From Candidatus Methanoperedens sp. (lineage in GTDB: Archaea; Halobacteriota; Methanosarcinia; Methanosarcinales; Methanoperedenaceae), in the NCBI GenBank assembly GCA_028715885.1, contig JAQUQX010000004.1:20082-84081 (forward strand): a stretch of DNA of 64,000 nucleotides, written 5' to 3'. Shown here one piece after another: positions 15,319 through 24,507 of this stretch. The notes under the pieces are model-generated. The model had not been told where the DNA came from, made no database searches, and saw nothing but the letters and a program-made list of their open reading frames with translations. Every line of letters begins with the position of its first letter. Within the stretch, counting starts at the first letter, position 1. The translations under genes were made by a program, and so were the position numbers.

Positions 15319-16434
15319 ATGAATCGATTAAAGATAATTCTAATTCTGGTTCTGGCAGGCGTGTTGATAGCTGGATGTGTAAGCAAGCCGCCTGCCGAAG
15401 TACAGCCTACAGTGCAACCGACTGCAACCGTGCAGCCCACAAAAGCCCCGTCAACCTTAACTTTAAACGGCGCAGGTGCAACATTCCCATATCCCCTTAT
15501 ATCCAAATGGAGTTCGGAATATAACAAAATAAAGCCGAATGTCCAGATCAATTACCAGAGCGTGGGAAGCGGCGCTGGTATAAAGCAAATAACCGAAAAA
15601 ACAGTAGATTTTGGCGCCAGTGATGCGCCTCTCTCAGATAAGGAATACGCAAATGTTTCGGGACTCCTGCAAATACCCGAGTCCATAGGCGCGGTAGTTG
15701 TGGCATACAACCTCCCCGGCATACAGAAGGGAGTGAAATTGAGCGGCGATGTGGTCGCAGACATTTTCCTCGGGAAAATCACAAAATGGAACGACCCCAG
15801 GATTGTTTCGCTTAATCCCGGCATCCAGTTCCCGGCAAAGGACATTATCGTAGCGCACAGGAGTGATGGAAGCGGCACAACTTTCGTCTTCACGGATTAT
15901 CTTTCAGCGGTAAGCCCTGACTGGAAATCAAAAGCTGGAAAGGGTAAATCCGTCAACTGGCCTGTCGGTCTTGGCGGGAAAGGCAACGAGGGCGTTGCAG
16001 GTCTCTTAAGCCAGAACCCTTATGCCATAGGATATATCGAGCTGGCTTATGCTAAACTCCAGAACATCCCATATGCGTATATAAAGAACAAAGCAGGAAA
16101 GTTTATCGAGCCCACGCTTGAGACAACTGCAAGTGCTGCGGCAGGCGCAGTGTCAACGCTGCCCGCAGGCGATGCAAGCTGGTCATCCGTAAGTATTGTG
16201 GATGCACCGGGAGATAATTCATATCCCATCGGCAGTTTTACCTATCTTCTTGTCTACAAAGACCAGGCAGATAAGACAAAGGGTAAAGCACTGGCTGAAT
16301 ATCTCTGGTGGGTAATACACGATGGTCAGCAATATTCCGCAGACCTGCTGTATGTACCATTGCCAAAAGAAGTCGTAAGCTTGAATGAAAAAACCATAAA
16401 GCTTATGAACTATAATGGGCAACCACTGATTTAG
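15319..16434 (+). CDS. pstS: Phosphate ABC transporter substrate-binding lipoprotein
   Basis: 371 residues. The N-terminus MNRLKIILILVLAGVLIAGC is a lipoprotein signal with Cys20. A Thr/Pro linker leads to a PBP domain with the family motifs LNGAGATFPYPL, SVGSGAGIKQI, DFGASDAPLS, VVAYNLPG, and the phosphate-binding AHRSDGSGTTFVFTDYL. It captures phosphate outside the membrane and delivers it to PstCA. Behind it follow pstC (1-base gap), pstA, pstB and phoU. The promoter is copy 4 of the repeated element. Confidence 0.96.
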   Translation: MNRLKIILILVLAGVLIAGCVSKPPAEVQPTVQPTATVQPTKAPSTLTLNGAGATFPYPLISKWSSEYNKIKPNVQINYQSVGSGAGIKQITEKTVDFGASDAPLSDKEYANVSGLLQIPESIGAVVVAYNLPGIQKGVKLSGDVVADIFLGKITKWNDPRIVSLNPGIQFPAKDIIVAHRSDGSGTTFVFTDYLSAVSPDWKSKAGKGKSVNWPVGLGGKGNEGVAGLLSQNPYAIGYIELAYAKLQNIPYAYIKNKAGKFIEPTLETTASAAAGAVSTLPAGDASWSSVSIVDAPGDNSYPIGSFTYLLVYKDQADKTKGKALAEYLWWVIHDGQQYSADLLYVPLPKEVVSLNEKTIKLMNYNGQPLI

Positions 16435-16435
16435 G

Positions 16436-17395
16436 ATGGATAGACCAAAATTGTCTTTTTTCAGTATCCGCCGGAGTAAGCTCTCCGGCGATTTTATTTT
16501 TGAAGCTGTTGTTGGTTTATTTGCCCTGGGCGTAATAGTCCTTGCATTTTTATTATTCAGGGAGCTTTTAATTGAGTCTCAGCTTTCGTGGAATACTTTT
16601 GGCATGGGTTTTTTGACTGGCTCGACCTGGGACCCCGTGAGCGAGATATTCGGCGCCCTGCCTTTTATCTTCGGGACTCTGGTTTCATCGTTCCTTGCCC
16701 TGCTCATAGCTGTTCCCTTCAGCATTGGGATAGCGATATATCTCTCAGAACTTGCCCCGGAAAAGCTGAGGACGCCATTATCTTTCATCATCGAACTGCT
16801 CGCTGCCGTCCCGAGCGTCATCATCGGGCTCTGGGGCATATTCATTCTCGCCCCGTTCATCCGCGACTATCTTGCTCCGCCCCTTTCCACTTACCTTGGT
16901 TTCCTGCCGCTCTTCCAGGGACCCATGTACGGTCTGTCCATGCTCACAGGCGGCGTGATACTTGCAATCATGATAATCCCGATAACTTCATCGGTATCAA
17001 GGGAAGTCATTATGACAGTGCCCTTACAGCAGCGGGAAGCAGCCCTCGCTCTTGGCGCTACGGGATGGGAGACCACACGGATTGCAGTTCTTCCTTACGC
17101 CAGATCAGGAATATTCGGCGCTGTGATTCTAGGCTTTGGCAGGGCGATAGGTGAAACGATGGCAGTAACAATGGTCATCGGGAACAGTCCCAGGATTTCG
17201 GAATCCCTTTTCTCGCCATCATATACGATGGCTTCTGTTATAGCAAATGAGTTTGTGGAGGCAACGTCAAAGCTTTACATCTCATCTCTTATCGAGATCG
17301 GGTTTTTGCTCCTGCTCATCTCGGTCATCATCAACATAGCAGCCAGGATTTTGGTGTGGAAGATGTTTAAAGTAGAGGGAGGCGGGAGAGCGTGA
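16436..17395 (+). CDS. pstC: Phosphate ABC transporter permease PstC
   Basis: 319 residues with six membrane helices and the BPD transmembrane domain. Visible motifs are the PstC-like FGTLVSSFLALLIAVPFSIGIAIYLSE, AVPSVIIGLWGIF, and the EAA loop QREAALALGATGWETTRIAVLP that contacts PstB. ATG at 16436 begins one base after the pstS stop. It forms the channel together with PstA. Confidence 0.95.
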   Translation: MDRPKLSFFSIRRSKLSGDFIFEAVVGLFALGVIVLAFLLFRELLIESQLSWNTFGMGFLTGSTWDPVSEIFGALPFIFGTLVSSFLALLIAVPFSIGIAIYLSELAPEKLRTPLSFIIELLAAVPSVIIGLWGIFILAPFIRDYLAPPLSTYLGFLPLFQGPMYGLSMLTGGVILAIMIIPITSSVSREVIMTVPLQQREAALALGATGWETTRIAVLPYARSGIFGAVILGFGRAIGETMAVTMVIGNSPRISESLFSPSYTMASVIANEFVEATSKLYISSLIEIGFLLLLISVIINIAARILVWKMFKVEGGGRA

Positions 17396-18225
17396 AATGG
17401 AATAAAAGAAGATTGATTGACAGGATCATGTCAATCCTGACCGCTGCCTGCGTTGTAATTGCCATAATCCCACTGCTGAGCATCCTCTATACGGTAATCA
17501 TCAATGGGATATCTGCTATAGACCTGGATTTTCTTACACAGCTCCCCAAACCTGTTGGCGAAGCGGGAGGCGGGCTTGGGAATGCAATCCAGGGGACATT
17601 TATTGTTGTGGGGATTGCCTGCTTAATCGGGCTTCCTGTAGGCATTCTTTCAGGGATCTATCTTTCAGAATACGGGGAAAACAGGTTCGGCAGAATGGTA
17701 AGCTTTGTGGCTGATGTCCTCACTGGCACACCCTCTATAGTGGCAGGGATGTTCGGTTATACTTTCATAGTCCTTTATTTCGGAAGCTTCTCGGCAATCG
17801 CAGGCGGGGTGGCGCTGTCGGTATTGATGATACCAGTCGTCACAAGAACCACCGAGGAATCACTCAAACTTGTACCGGCATCAATTAAAGAGGCTTCGCT
17901 GGCGCTTGGAATACCAAGATGGAAAACAACGCTGCATATCGTTCTAAGTACCGCAAGAAGCGGCATAATTACGGGTGCATTACTGGCAATTGCAAGGATA
18001 TCGGGTGAGACCGCGCCTCTCCTTTTCACTTCCTTCGGGAATATGTTCTGGGCTAACGGGGTAGACAAACCAATATCCACCCTGCCGGTTCAGATTTATA
18101 CATATGCAGTAACACCCTTTCCCGACTGGCATGCCAAAGCGTGGGCTGGGGCTCTCGTTCTGATTATCCTGATTCTTATCTTGAATATTAGCGTGAGGTT
18201 CGCAACTCGAAGAAAATATGGTTAA
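17392..18225 (+). CDS. pstA: Phosphate ABC transporter permease PstA
   Basis: 277 residues, six membrane helices. The GTG start at 17392 overlaps the pstC stop by four bases (GTGA), as is common in this operon. Motifs: [48 protein letters not shown], and the EAA loop [22 protein letters not shown]. It is the second channel subunit of the phosphate importer. Confidence 0.95.
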   Translation: MKWNKRRLIDRIMSILTAACVVIAIIPLLSILYTVIINGISAIDLDFLTQLPKPVGEAGGGLGNAIQGTFIVVGIACLIGLPVGILSGIYLSEYGENRFGRMVSFVADVLTGTPSIVAGMFGYTFIVLYFGSFSAIAGGVALSVLMIPVVTRTTEESLKLVPASIKEASLALGIPRWKTTLHIVLSTARSGIITGALLAIARISGETAPLLFTSFGNMFWANGVDKPISTLPVQIYTYAVTPFPDWHAKAWAGALVLIILILILNISVRFATRRKYG

Positions 18226-18238
18226 AAGGAGTATCAAC

Positions 18239-18997
18239 ATGCAGAATAAAATAACAGTAGAAAATCTCAATGCATCGTTTGGAGCTAAACAGGTACTGCA
18301 TGACATCAATATTGGTATCGAGAAAAACGGGATAACCGCCATCATAGGTCCTTCAGGATGCGGAAAATCCACATTCATCCGGTGCCTCAACAGAATGCAT
18401 GAAGTTGTATCCAAAGCAAGAGTTTCAGGAAAAGTGCTGGTTGATGGCAAGGATATCTACGATAGCGATATCGACCCTGTGGACATAAGAAGGCGCATAG
18501 GCATGGTATTCCAGAAGCCTAACCCCTTTCCCACTATGTCTATATACGATAATGTTGCGGCTGGATTGAAGCTCAATGGCATAAATGATAAGGAAATCCT
18601 TGATAAGACAGTTGAGGAAAGTCTTAAAAAAGCCGCCCTCTGGGATGAAGTTAAGAACGACCTCAATAAATCGGGTGTAAGTTTATCAGGGGGTCAGCAG
18701 CAGCGCCTCTGCATAGCAAGGGCATTAGCCGTTGAGCCGGAAGTCATCCTGTTTGACGAGCCCTGCTCAGCTTTAGACCCTATCTCTACAAGTAAGATAG
18801 AAGATTTAATGACAGGGCTTAAGGAAAAATATACCCTTGTTATAGTAACGCATAATATGCAGCAGGCTGCAAGAGTAAGCGATTATACAGCGTTCTTTTT
18901 ATATGGAAAGATGATAGAGTTTGGAGAAACAAATCAGATATTTAAGAAACCAAAGGAGAAAAGTACTGAAGATTACATAGTCGGGAGGTTTGGATAA
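18239..18997 (+). CDS. pstB: Phosphate ABC transporter ATP-binding protein
   Basis: 252 residues from the ATG at 18239, chosen because AAGGAG lies seven bases upstream; an in-frame ATG at 18218 overlaps pstA and lacks such a site. Walker [11 protein letters not shown]-loop [11 protein letters not shown] (the PstB signature), ABC signature [15 protein letters not shown], Walker [14 protein letters not shown] and the switch His in IVTHNMQQA are intact. It powers phosphate import. Confidence 0.96.
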   Translation: MQNKITVENLNASFGAKQVLHDINIGIEKNGITAIIGPSGCGKSTFIRCLNRMHEVVSKARVSGKVLVDGKDIYDSDIDPVDIRRRIGMVFQKPNPFPTMSIYDNVAAGLKLNGINDKEILDKTVEESLKKAALWDEVKNDLNKSGVSLSGGQQQRLCIARALAVEPEVILFDEPCSALDPISTSKIEDLMTGLKEKYTLVIVTHNMQQAARVSDYTAFFLYGKMIEFGETNQIFKKPKEKSTEDYIVGRFG

Positions 18998-18998
18998 C

Positions 18999-19652
18999 AT
19001 GACACGGGAAGCATATCACAAAGACCTGCACAAATTAAGGGAGGAAGTGCTTAACATGGGAAGCCTTGTAGGCAAGACGATAGGAGATGCCGTATTATCT
19101 CTTAAGAATCGGGATGTTGAGTTGGCACAGAAAGTTATTGATATGGATAAAGAAATTGACGGCATCGATCACACCATTGAGGAAGACTGCATGCGCCTTC
19201 TTGCGCTCCAGCAGCCTATGGCGAGGGATTTGAGGCTTATAATCTCGGTATTGAAAATGAGCATCGACCTTGAAAGGATGGGCGACCTTGCCCTGGAAAT
19301 AGCTGTTATTACAAAGATAACAGCTAATGTACCCCCCGTAAAACCCCTTATAGATATACCAAGAATGTCAGAGATATGTCAGCAAATGCTGGCAAATACC
19401 ATGAACGCCTTTGAAAACAAGGACGTTGAGCTTGCAAAGGCTGTTGCGAAGCGGGATGATGAGATAGATATGCTCTTTGATCAGATAAGAAGAGAACTGA
19501 TTTCTTATATGATCGAAGACCCGAAAAAGATAACCGGCGCCCAGCATCTGACGTTTGTGGCGAGGTATCTTGAGAGGATAGGGGATCACATAACGAATCT
19601 CTGCGAAAATGTGGTTTTTATGGTGACAGGGGAACGGGTTGAATTGAATTAA
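18999..19652 (+). CDS. phoU: Phosphate signalling/uptake regulator PhoU
   Basis: 217 residues from the ATG at 18999, with GGGAGG upstream inside the pstB end. Two PhoU three-helix repeats carry the metal-binding patterns DLERMGDLALEIA and YLERIGDHITNLCENVVFM. PhoU normally couples Pst activity to gene control. Here it lacks the AbrB domain of the regulator at 8475, so it is the transporter-linked member and the other is the likely DNA-binding one. Confidence 0.94.
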   Translation: MTREAYHKDLHKLREEVLNMGSLVGKTIGDAVLSLKNRDVELAQKVIDMDKEIDGIDHTIEEDCMRLLALQQPMARDLRLIISVLKMSIDLERMGDLALEIAVITKITANVPPVKPLIDIPRMSEICQQMLANTMNAFENKDVELAKAVAKRDDEIDMLFDQIRRELISYMIEDPKKITGAQHLTFVARYLERIGDHITNLCENVVFMVTGERVELN

Positions 19653-19745
19653 TATCGACGTTCCACGCATAAATCTATTAAATCAAAATAGAAAAACATA
19701 ATAGCAAGGGTGTTATTACGTTTATTAAAAAAGGATGATTGAAAT

Positions 19746-20375
19746 ATGGGACTGAAAGAATGGATTCTTCCCCAGGATAAACACTTCTTCAACATGCTGG
19801 AGAATGAATCGCAAAACGTGCTGGACGGCTCAAATGCCTTCCTTGATATGCTTAAAAATTATAGTAACATAAAGGAAAAGCAGCAAAAAATAAAAGATAT
19901 CGAACATCAGGGCGACGATTTTGTCCATGAGATATTTGAAGAGCTAAATAAGACCTTCATAACCCCTATAGATCACGAGGACATCTCCGCGCTGGCGTCA
20001 GCATTTGACGACGTGCTGGATTATATTGACGGCACCGCAACACGCCTTGTCCTGTATGAAATTGAAAAACCTGAAGAAGGCATGATAAAATTAGCCGAAG
20101 TGCTTGTGAAGCAGGCTACTGAGCTGAATATCGCGCTTGCAGGTTTACGCAACATTAAGAATCCCAGAGAAATAGAAACTAGGTGCATCGAGGTCAACCG
20201 GCTTGAAAATGTTGCAGATGATATTTATAAAACATCAGTGGCGCAGCTTTTCAAACGGAAAGATGCGATAGAGATAATGAAACTGAAAGAGGTATATGAG
20301 CGCCTCGAGTTTGCAACCGATAAGTGCGAGGACGCTGCAAACGTTATCAGCGATATTGTTGTAAAGAACAGCTAA
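19746..20375 (+). CDS. DUF47 / PhoU-like partner of the Pit phosphate permease
   Basis: 209 residues, all helical, with the DUF47 patterns DIEHQGDDFVHEIFEELNKTFITPIDHEDI near residue 55 and RLENVADDIYKTS near 150. The family sits upstream of Pit permeases and is thought to control them. It starts 93 bases after phoU, with an AAAAAAGGATG-type site upstream, and ends 11 bases before the Pit start, so the pair is a unit separate from the pst operon. The pho element is not seen upstream. Confidence 0.92.
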   Translation: MGLKEWILPQDKHFFNMLENESQNVLDGSNAFLDMLKNYSNIKEKQQKIKDIEHQGDDFVHEIFEELNKTFITPIDHEDISALASAFDDVLDYIDGTATRLVLYEIEKPEEGMIKLAEVLVKQATELNIALAGLRNIKNPREIETRCIEVNRLENVADDIYKTSVAQLFKRKDAIEIMKLKEVYERLEFATDKCEDAANVISDIVVKNS

Positions 20376-20386
20376 AAGGTGGTATT

Positions 20387-21388
20387 TTGCAAGAATTCAT
20401 AATATTTACTATAATATTAGCTTTGTTTTTTGATTTCATCAACGGATTCCATGACTCCGCTAATGCGATTTCAACAGTCGTAGCCACCAAGGTATTGACG
20501 CCAATAAGAGCTGTCGGCATGGCTGCGGTGGGAAACCTCATCGGACCGCTATTCTTTTCTACGGCAATAGCAGCAACTATCGGGAAAGGGATACTGAAAA
20601 TAGAACTGGCGCCGAATAATGATATTCTTGTTTTAATGATATTTTCCGCACTGGTCGGGGCTATTATCTGGGACCTGATTACATGGTATTTTGGACTTCC
20701 GACTTCAAGCAGTCATGCGTTAGTGGGCGGGCTTGTAGGCGCAGGATTGGCTGCAATTGGAAGCACGTCTGTTAACCCTGCTGGGGTTGAAAAAGTAGTT
20801 GCGTTTATGGTTATCTCGCCTATTATCGGAATGGTCGCTGCATTTATTCTAACTGTTTTTGTTATCAGGGCATTTTATCGCGTTTCGCCCTCAAAGATTA
20901 ACAAATATTTCAAACGCCTTCAGTTACTCTCAGCTTTTTTTTACTCTGTCACACACGGCACCAATGACGCGCAAAAAACAATGGGTATAATCACAGTACT
21001 TCTGGTGGCGGATGGTTCTCTTAAAACTTTCCAGGTCCCTTTATTGGTTATCCTTGCAGCCCACATATCCATATCACTCGGCACTTTTCTGGGCGGATGG
21101 AGGATAGTAAAAACCATGGCGCAAAGAATCACAAAGCTAAGACCCTACCAGGGTTTTTGCGCCGAGACCTCAGGCGGCGTTGTGCTTGCAGGGATGGCAG
21201 CACTTGGAATTCCTGTCAGTACCACGCATGTGATATCCTCCTCGATAATGGGTGTGGGAGCCACGGATAAGCTCTCTGCTGTGAGATGGGGCATCGCGCG
21301 GAAGATTGTGGGGGCATGGATACTGACAATACCCGCAACAGCGTTAATTTCCGCTTTTACTTTTCTAATTATTGAAACTATATTTTGA
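20387..21388 (+). CDS. pit: Low-affinity inorganic phosphate transporter (PiT family)
   Basis: 333 residues from a TTG at 20387, preceded by AAGGTGG. Extending the frame upstream to 20324 only yields out-of-frame DUF47 sequence. The protein has about ten membrane helices and the paired PiT signatures FDFINGFHDSANAISTVVATKVL and THGTNDAQKTMGIITVLL, plus LPTSSSHALVGGLVGAG. It imports phosphate by cation coupling. With pstSCAB it gives the cell both a high- and a low-affinity route. Confidence 0.93.
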   Translation: MQEFIIFTIILALFFDFINGFHDSANAISTVVATKVLTPIRAVGMAAVGNLIGPLFFSTAIAATIGKGILKIELAPNNDILVLMIFSALVGAIIWDLITWYFGLPTSSSHALVGGLVGAGLAAIGSTSVNPAGVEKVVAFMVISPIIGMVAAFILTVFVIRAFYRVSPSKINKYFKRLQLLSAFFYSVTHGTNDAQKTMGIITVLLVADGSLKTFQVPLLVILAAHISISLGTFLGGWRIVKTMAQRITKLRPYQGFCAETSGGVVLAGMAALGIPVSTTHVISSSIMGVGATDKLSAVRWGIARKIVGAWILTIPATALISAFTFLIIETIF

Positions 21389-21461
21389 ATTTTTTATTGA
21401 ATTAAAACGAAAGAATTATATGCTGATAACGAAATAAACCGTAAAAAACGGAGTGTGTAGT

Positions 21462-22424
21462 ATGAGATTATTGAGAATAATATGTTTATTATGCGCTATG
21501 GCAGTACTAGTAACGACAACGTATGCCGCTGAACCCGTTTTTTCAGCATCATCTCTGACAGCAAAGGATGTGAATTGTAAGAAATGCCATACGCAAACTC
21601 CTCATATAATACATGCTCAAAAGCCGGTGGATTGCGTCAATTGCCATGGCGACAAATCATCGGTGTTAATACCACAATGTACAAAGTGCCATGACGGACC
21701 GATTCATAAGGTTCATGCAGGAAAAGTTGACACACAGGCATGTTCCTATTGCCATAAAAATATAGCGCCGGTGCATAATACGATTATAGGGGAAACTGTC
21801 TGTTCTCATTGCCACAGTGACCTTATAAACGTTCACGGGAAGGATTCCTCCTGTCAGAAATGCCATAAATCCCCGCCCGGGATTGTGAAACCCGTAAAAT
21901 CGCAGGACATGACTCTGATATGCCAGGACTGCCATGCAAAACCCAGCGTAGCGACCATACACGGAGAGGTCAATGATAAAAAAGGATGTTATAACTGCCA
22001 CAAGGGGACATCAGAAGCCAAAGGCAGTGAAATCCCACATATAATTCATGCAAATAAGGTAGATTGCAATAAATGCCACCAGGAGAACGGTAAAGTCGTT
22101 GTCCCGCAGTGCACGAAATGTCACGACATAGACCAGATTCATGCCTTCAGCAAGATAGGTAAATTAACGGCACAGAGCGGATTGCAGTGTACGGCGTGCC
22201 ACGCTGAAGAAGCAAAACCATCCGGAACCGTCGTAGCTGCGCCACCGGAAACGATAAAGACCTCAACTCCAGCGCAGACTGTGGTCTCAACCCCCGCAGA
22301 AACAGTTAAAACCGAAACTACCCGGACACCTCAGGAGACGGCAGCCGTAAAAACAGGTGGATTTGAAGCCGTACTGGCAATAGCGGCATTTCTGGGATAT
22401 GCGGCAAGAAAACGCAGAGCTTGA
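21462..22424 (+). CDS. Undecaheme c-type cytochrome with PGF-CTERM-like anchor
   Basis: 320 residues from the ATG at 21462 (GGAG eight bases upstream). After a signal peptide come eleven CxxCH motifs (CKKCH, CVNCH, CTKCH, CSYCH, CSHCH, CQKCH, CQDCH, CYNCH, CNKCH, CTKCH, CTACH). The heme part appears to be duplicated: IIHAQKPVDCVNCH and IIHANKVDCNKCH with PQCTKCHD occur twice. A Thr/Pro-rich stalk leads to GGFEAVLAIAAFLGYAARKRRA, an archaeosortase-type sorting signal. It is probably held at the cell surface and moves electrons there. Confidence 0.92.
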   Translation: MRLLRIICLLCAMAVLVTTTYAAEPVFSASSLTAKDVNCKKCHTQTPHIIHAQKPVDCVNCHGDKSSVLIPQCTKCHDGPIHKVHAGKVDTQACSYCHKNIAPVHNTIIGETVCSHCHSDLINVHGKDSSCQKCHKSPPGIVKPVKSQDMTLICQDCHAKPSVATIHGEVNDKKGCYNCHKGTSEAKGSEIPHIIHANKVDCNKCHQENGKVVVPQCTKCHDIDQIHAFSKIGKLTAQSGLQCTACHAEEAKPSGTVVAAPPETIKTSTPAQTVVSTPAETVKTETTRTPQETAAVKTGGFEAVLAIAAFLGYAARKRRA

Positions 22425-22504
22425 GAACAATTCCCCCGCAATTCACTTTTTTTCCCAACCAGATGTTAGAAAAGTATTATTAGTTTTAAAAAGATAACAG
22501 TAAC

Positions 22505-22801
22505 ATGATGTTAAAAGATAAAGCCAGGCTCGTCTTCTGGCCTGTGTATCTGGATGCCACAAAATCAAGGGCTGAAGGCAGGATTCTTTCCATGAAAGAT
22601 TCTGTAAAATCGCCGGTCTTAAAAGAGATTGAGAAAGCGGCATCGGAATTGAGCCTTGCTCCCGTTGTTGAAGCGGATAAAGCCCACCCGAAATCATGGT
22701 GGGTGGTAAGCGGCAGGGTGCTTGTGGATAAGAAAGCTCCGAAGTCCGTTATAGCAAAACAGATTGCACAGAAAATAAATAAAACGCGGGGACAGAAATG
22801 A
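22505..22801 (+). CDS. srp19: Signal recognition particle 19 kDa protein
   Basis: 98 residues. Family features are LVFWPVYLDATKSRAEGR at the N-terminus, VKSPVLKEIEKAA, and HPKSWWVVSGRVLVDKK near the C-terminus. SRP19 binds helices 6 and 8 of 7S RNA and prepares SRP54 binding. The 7S RNA gene itself is at 43112 in this window. The stop overlaps the PHP gene start by four bases. Confidence 0.95.
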   Translation: MMLKDKARLVFWPVYLDATKSRAEGRILSMKDSVKSPVLKEIEKAASELSLAPVVEADKAHPKSWWVVSGRVLVDKKAPKSVIAKQIAQKINKTRGQK

Positions 22802-23442
22802 TAGACCTTCATACACACTCCACATTCAGCGACGGCGAGCTTATTCCGAGCGAACTTGTGCGCAGGGCTGTTTTTCAGGGCTATACTGCAATAGCAATAA
22901 CAGACCATGTGGATTTCACCAATATCGAGCATGTCCTGTCATGCGTAAAGAAGGTAAAGTCCCTTGAAGACGATTATGACATCAGGATATTCGCAGGCGT
23001 GGAATTGACCCATGTCCCGCCGGGAAAAATGCCGGAGCTTGTCAAGAAAGCGCGCAGTCTTGGCGCTGAGATAATCGTGGTGCACGGTGAGACCACGGTT
23101 GAACCCGTCCCCGAAGGCACCAACCATACGGCAGTGACGCTGGACATCGATATCCTGGCTCATCCCGGTCTTATAACCATGGAGGATGCCAGGCTTGCAA
23201 GAGAGAACGGGATAGCCCTTGAGATAACCTCGCGCAACGGGCACAACCGCACCAACGGTCATGTGGTGAGGATTGCAAATGAAACTGGCGCAAGCCTTGT
23301 TGTCGATACCGATTCGCATTCGCCCCACGACCTTATTTCAGATGAGACCGCATTCACGATTGCATTGGGCGCAGGACTGGATGAGAAAGGCGCGAAAAAG
23401 GCTACGGGCGCAAATCCGTTGAATTTGATAAAAAGGCTTTAG
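22798..23442 (+). CDS. PHP-domain phosphoesterase
   Basis: 214 residues of the PHP fold. Metal ligands are visible in DLHTHSTFSDG, AITDHVDF, GVELTHVP, VVHGETT, LAHPGL, and VDTDSHSPHD. The length fits a stand-alone histidinol-phosphatase-like or nucleotide phosphoesterase. The substrate is not assignable. Its ATG overlaps the SRP19 stop (ATGA), so the two are coupled. Confidence 0.9.
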   Translation: MIDLHTHSTFSDGELIPSELVRRAVFQGYTAIAITDHVDFTNIEHVLSCVKKVKSLEDDYDIRIFAGVELTHVPPGKMPELVKKARSLGAEIIVVHGETTVEPVPEGTNHTAVTLDIDILAHPGLITMEDARLARENGIALEITSRNGHNRTNGHVVRIANETGASLVVDTDSHSPHDLISDETAFTIALGAGLDEKGAKKATGANPLNLIKRL

Positions 23443-23470
23443 TGCCAATTGCTAAGGCTATGGGATATTA

Positions 23471-24415
23471 TCACACAAGGTCTTCACTAAGTATTTTATC
23501 TGTCTCTGTTCTAATGTATTTTTCTAATTCTGGACTTTCATTACCATATAAAATGCGTTTATTTAATAATTTATCAGAAAAATCTATTTTGGTACTTTTA
23601 TCCAGTTTAGGTAAGACCATGAATGCTTTTTCAAATAAAGTTGATAACTCCATAACAGGTTTAGGCTCGATTGATGCCATCATACTTGCATCTATGTTCA
23701 ATGCAAGCTGATAGGTATAATGATACATCTGATGAATATAAGCATCAATAATCGGAGCACCTGCTGTAACTGTATTATAATACGTTTCAAGATCTTCCCA
23801 ATATTCTTGAAGTGGTGAAAACATGGCATATTTGGCAGGGAAATAATCGTGTATATATGTTATTTTAGAAATGTATCTTTCTGGTAAAGGATAATATTTA
23901 TGAACTGTTCTGGAAGAACATATTATTGCATCTATATCCTCCATTTCAAAGTCCATACAAGTATCACACAGTACCGATTCTTTCTCACGACTACACGCAT
24001 TTAGAATAAGAGGAACTATATCTTTCTGCTCATAACTTTTTAATTGTTTCCTGCAATATTTTATTTTTTCAATACCTGCTTTCAATTTTTTTAGTTCTTT
24101 AATTCTTTTCTTTAAGTATTTCCTGATATTATTTATATCAAAATCCCCAGCGCAGATATGTTCTTTTAATAGCGGATTTTTATCTAAAAATTCTCTTGTA
24201 TATTCGATGTTAGTAAAGTTATATCCTTTAGATTCAAGTTTGCTTCTGTTGAATATAATGGCTGTATCTCCATGCGTTATACCGAGTGGCATACCTCTTG
24301 AAAAAGATAGATATTTCTTGCCTTTTATAAACTCGTCATCTAAAATATTCGGGGCTTCATCACAAAAACACAAATGTACTAGATGTTCATCATCATTTTC
24401 CAATGTATTAATCAT
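23471..24415 (-). CDS. Orphan protein of unknown function in AT-rich DNA
   Basis: 314 residues. The start ATG has GGAGGAG upstream. There is no signal peptide, membrane helix or recognised catalytic motif. Seen are a lysine-rich helical middle (KKRIKELKKLKAGIEKIKYCRK), a CDTCMD dicysteine, and an Asp/Tyr-rich second half (YIHDYFPAKYAMFSPLQEYWEDL). Base composition is visibly more AT-rich than the neighbours, and it stands alone on the minus strand between unrelated genes. Acquisition by transfer is plausible. Function unknown. Confidence 0.6.
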   Translation of the reverse strand: MINTLENDDEHLVHLCFCDEAPNILDDEFIKGKKYLSFSRGMPLGITHGDTAIIFNRSKLESKGYNFTNIEYTREFLDKNPLLKEHICAGDFDINNIRKYLKKRIKELKKLKAGIEKIKYCRKQLKSYEQKDIVPLILNACSREKESVLCDTCMDFEMEDIDAIICSSRTVHKYYPLPERYISKITYIHDYFPAKYAMFSPLQEYWEDLETYYNTVTAGAPIIDAYIHQMYHYTYQLALNIDASMMASIEPKPVMELSTLFEKAFMVLPKLDKSTKIDFSDKLLNKRILYGNESPELEKYIRTETDKILSEDLV

Positions 24416-24507
24416 AGAAAAACTACTCCTCCATTTTCATTTGTTTTTCTTATAATATTTTTTCCTCTTTTTTTATACTGTTGACGATGCATAGCGTGAA
24501 AATAATC

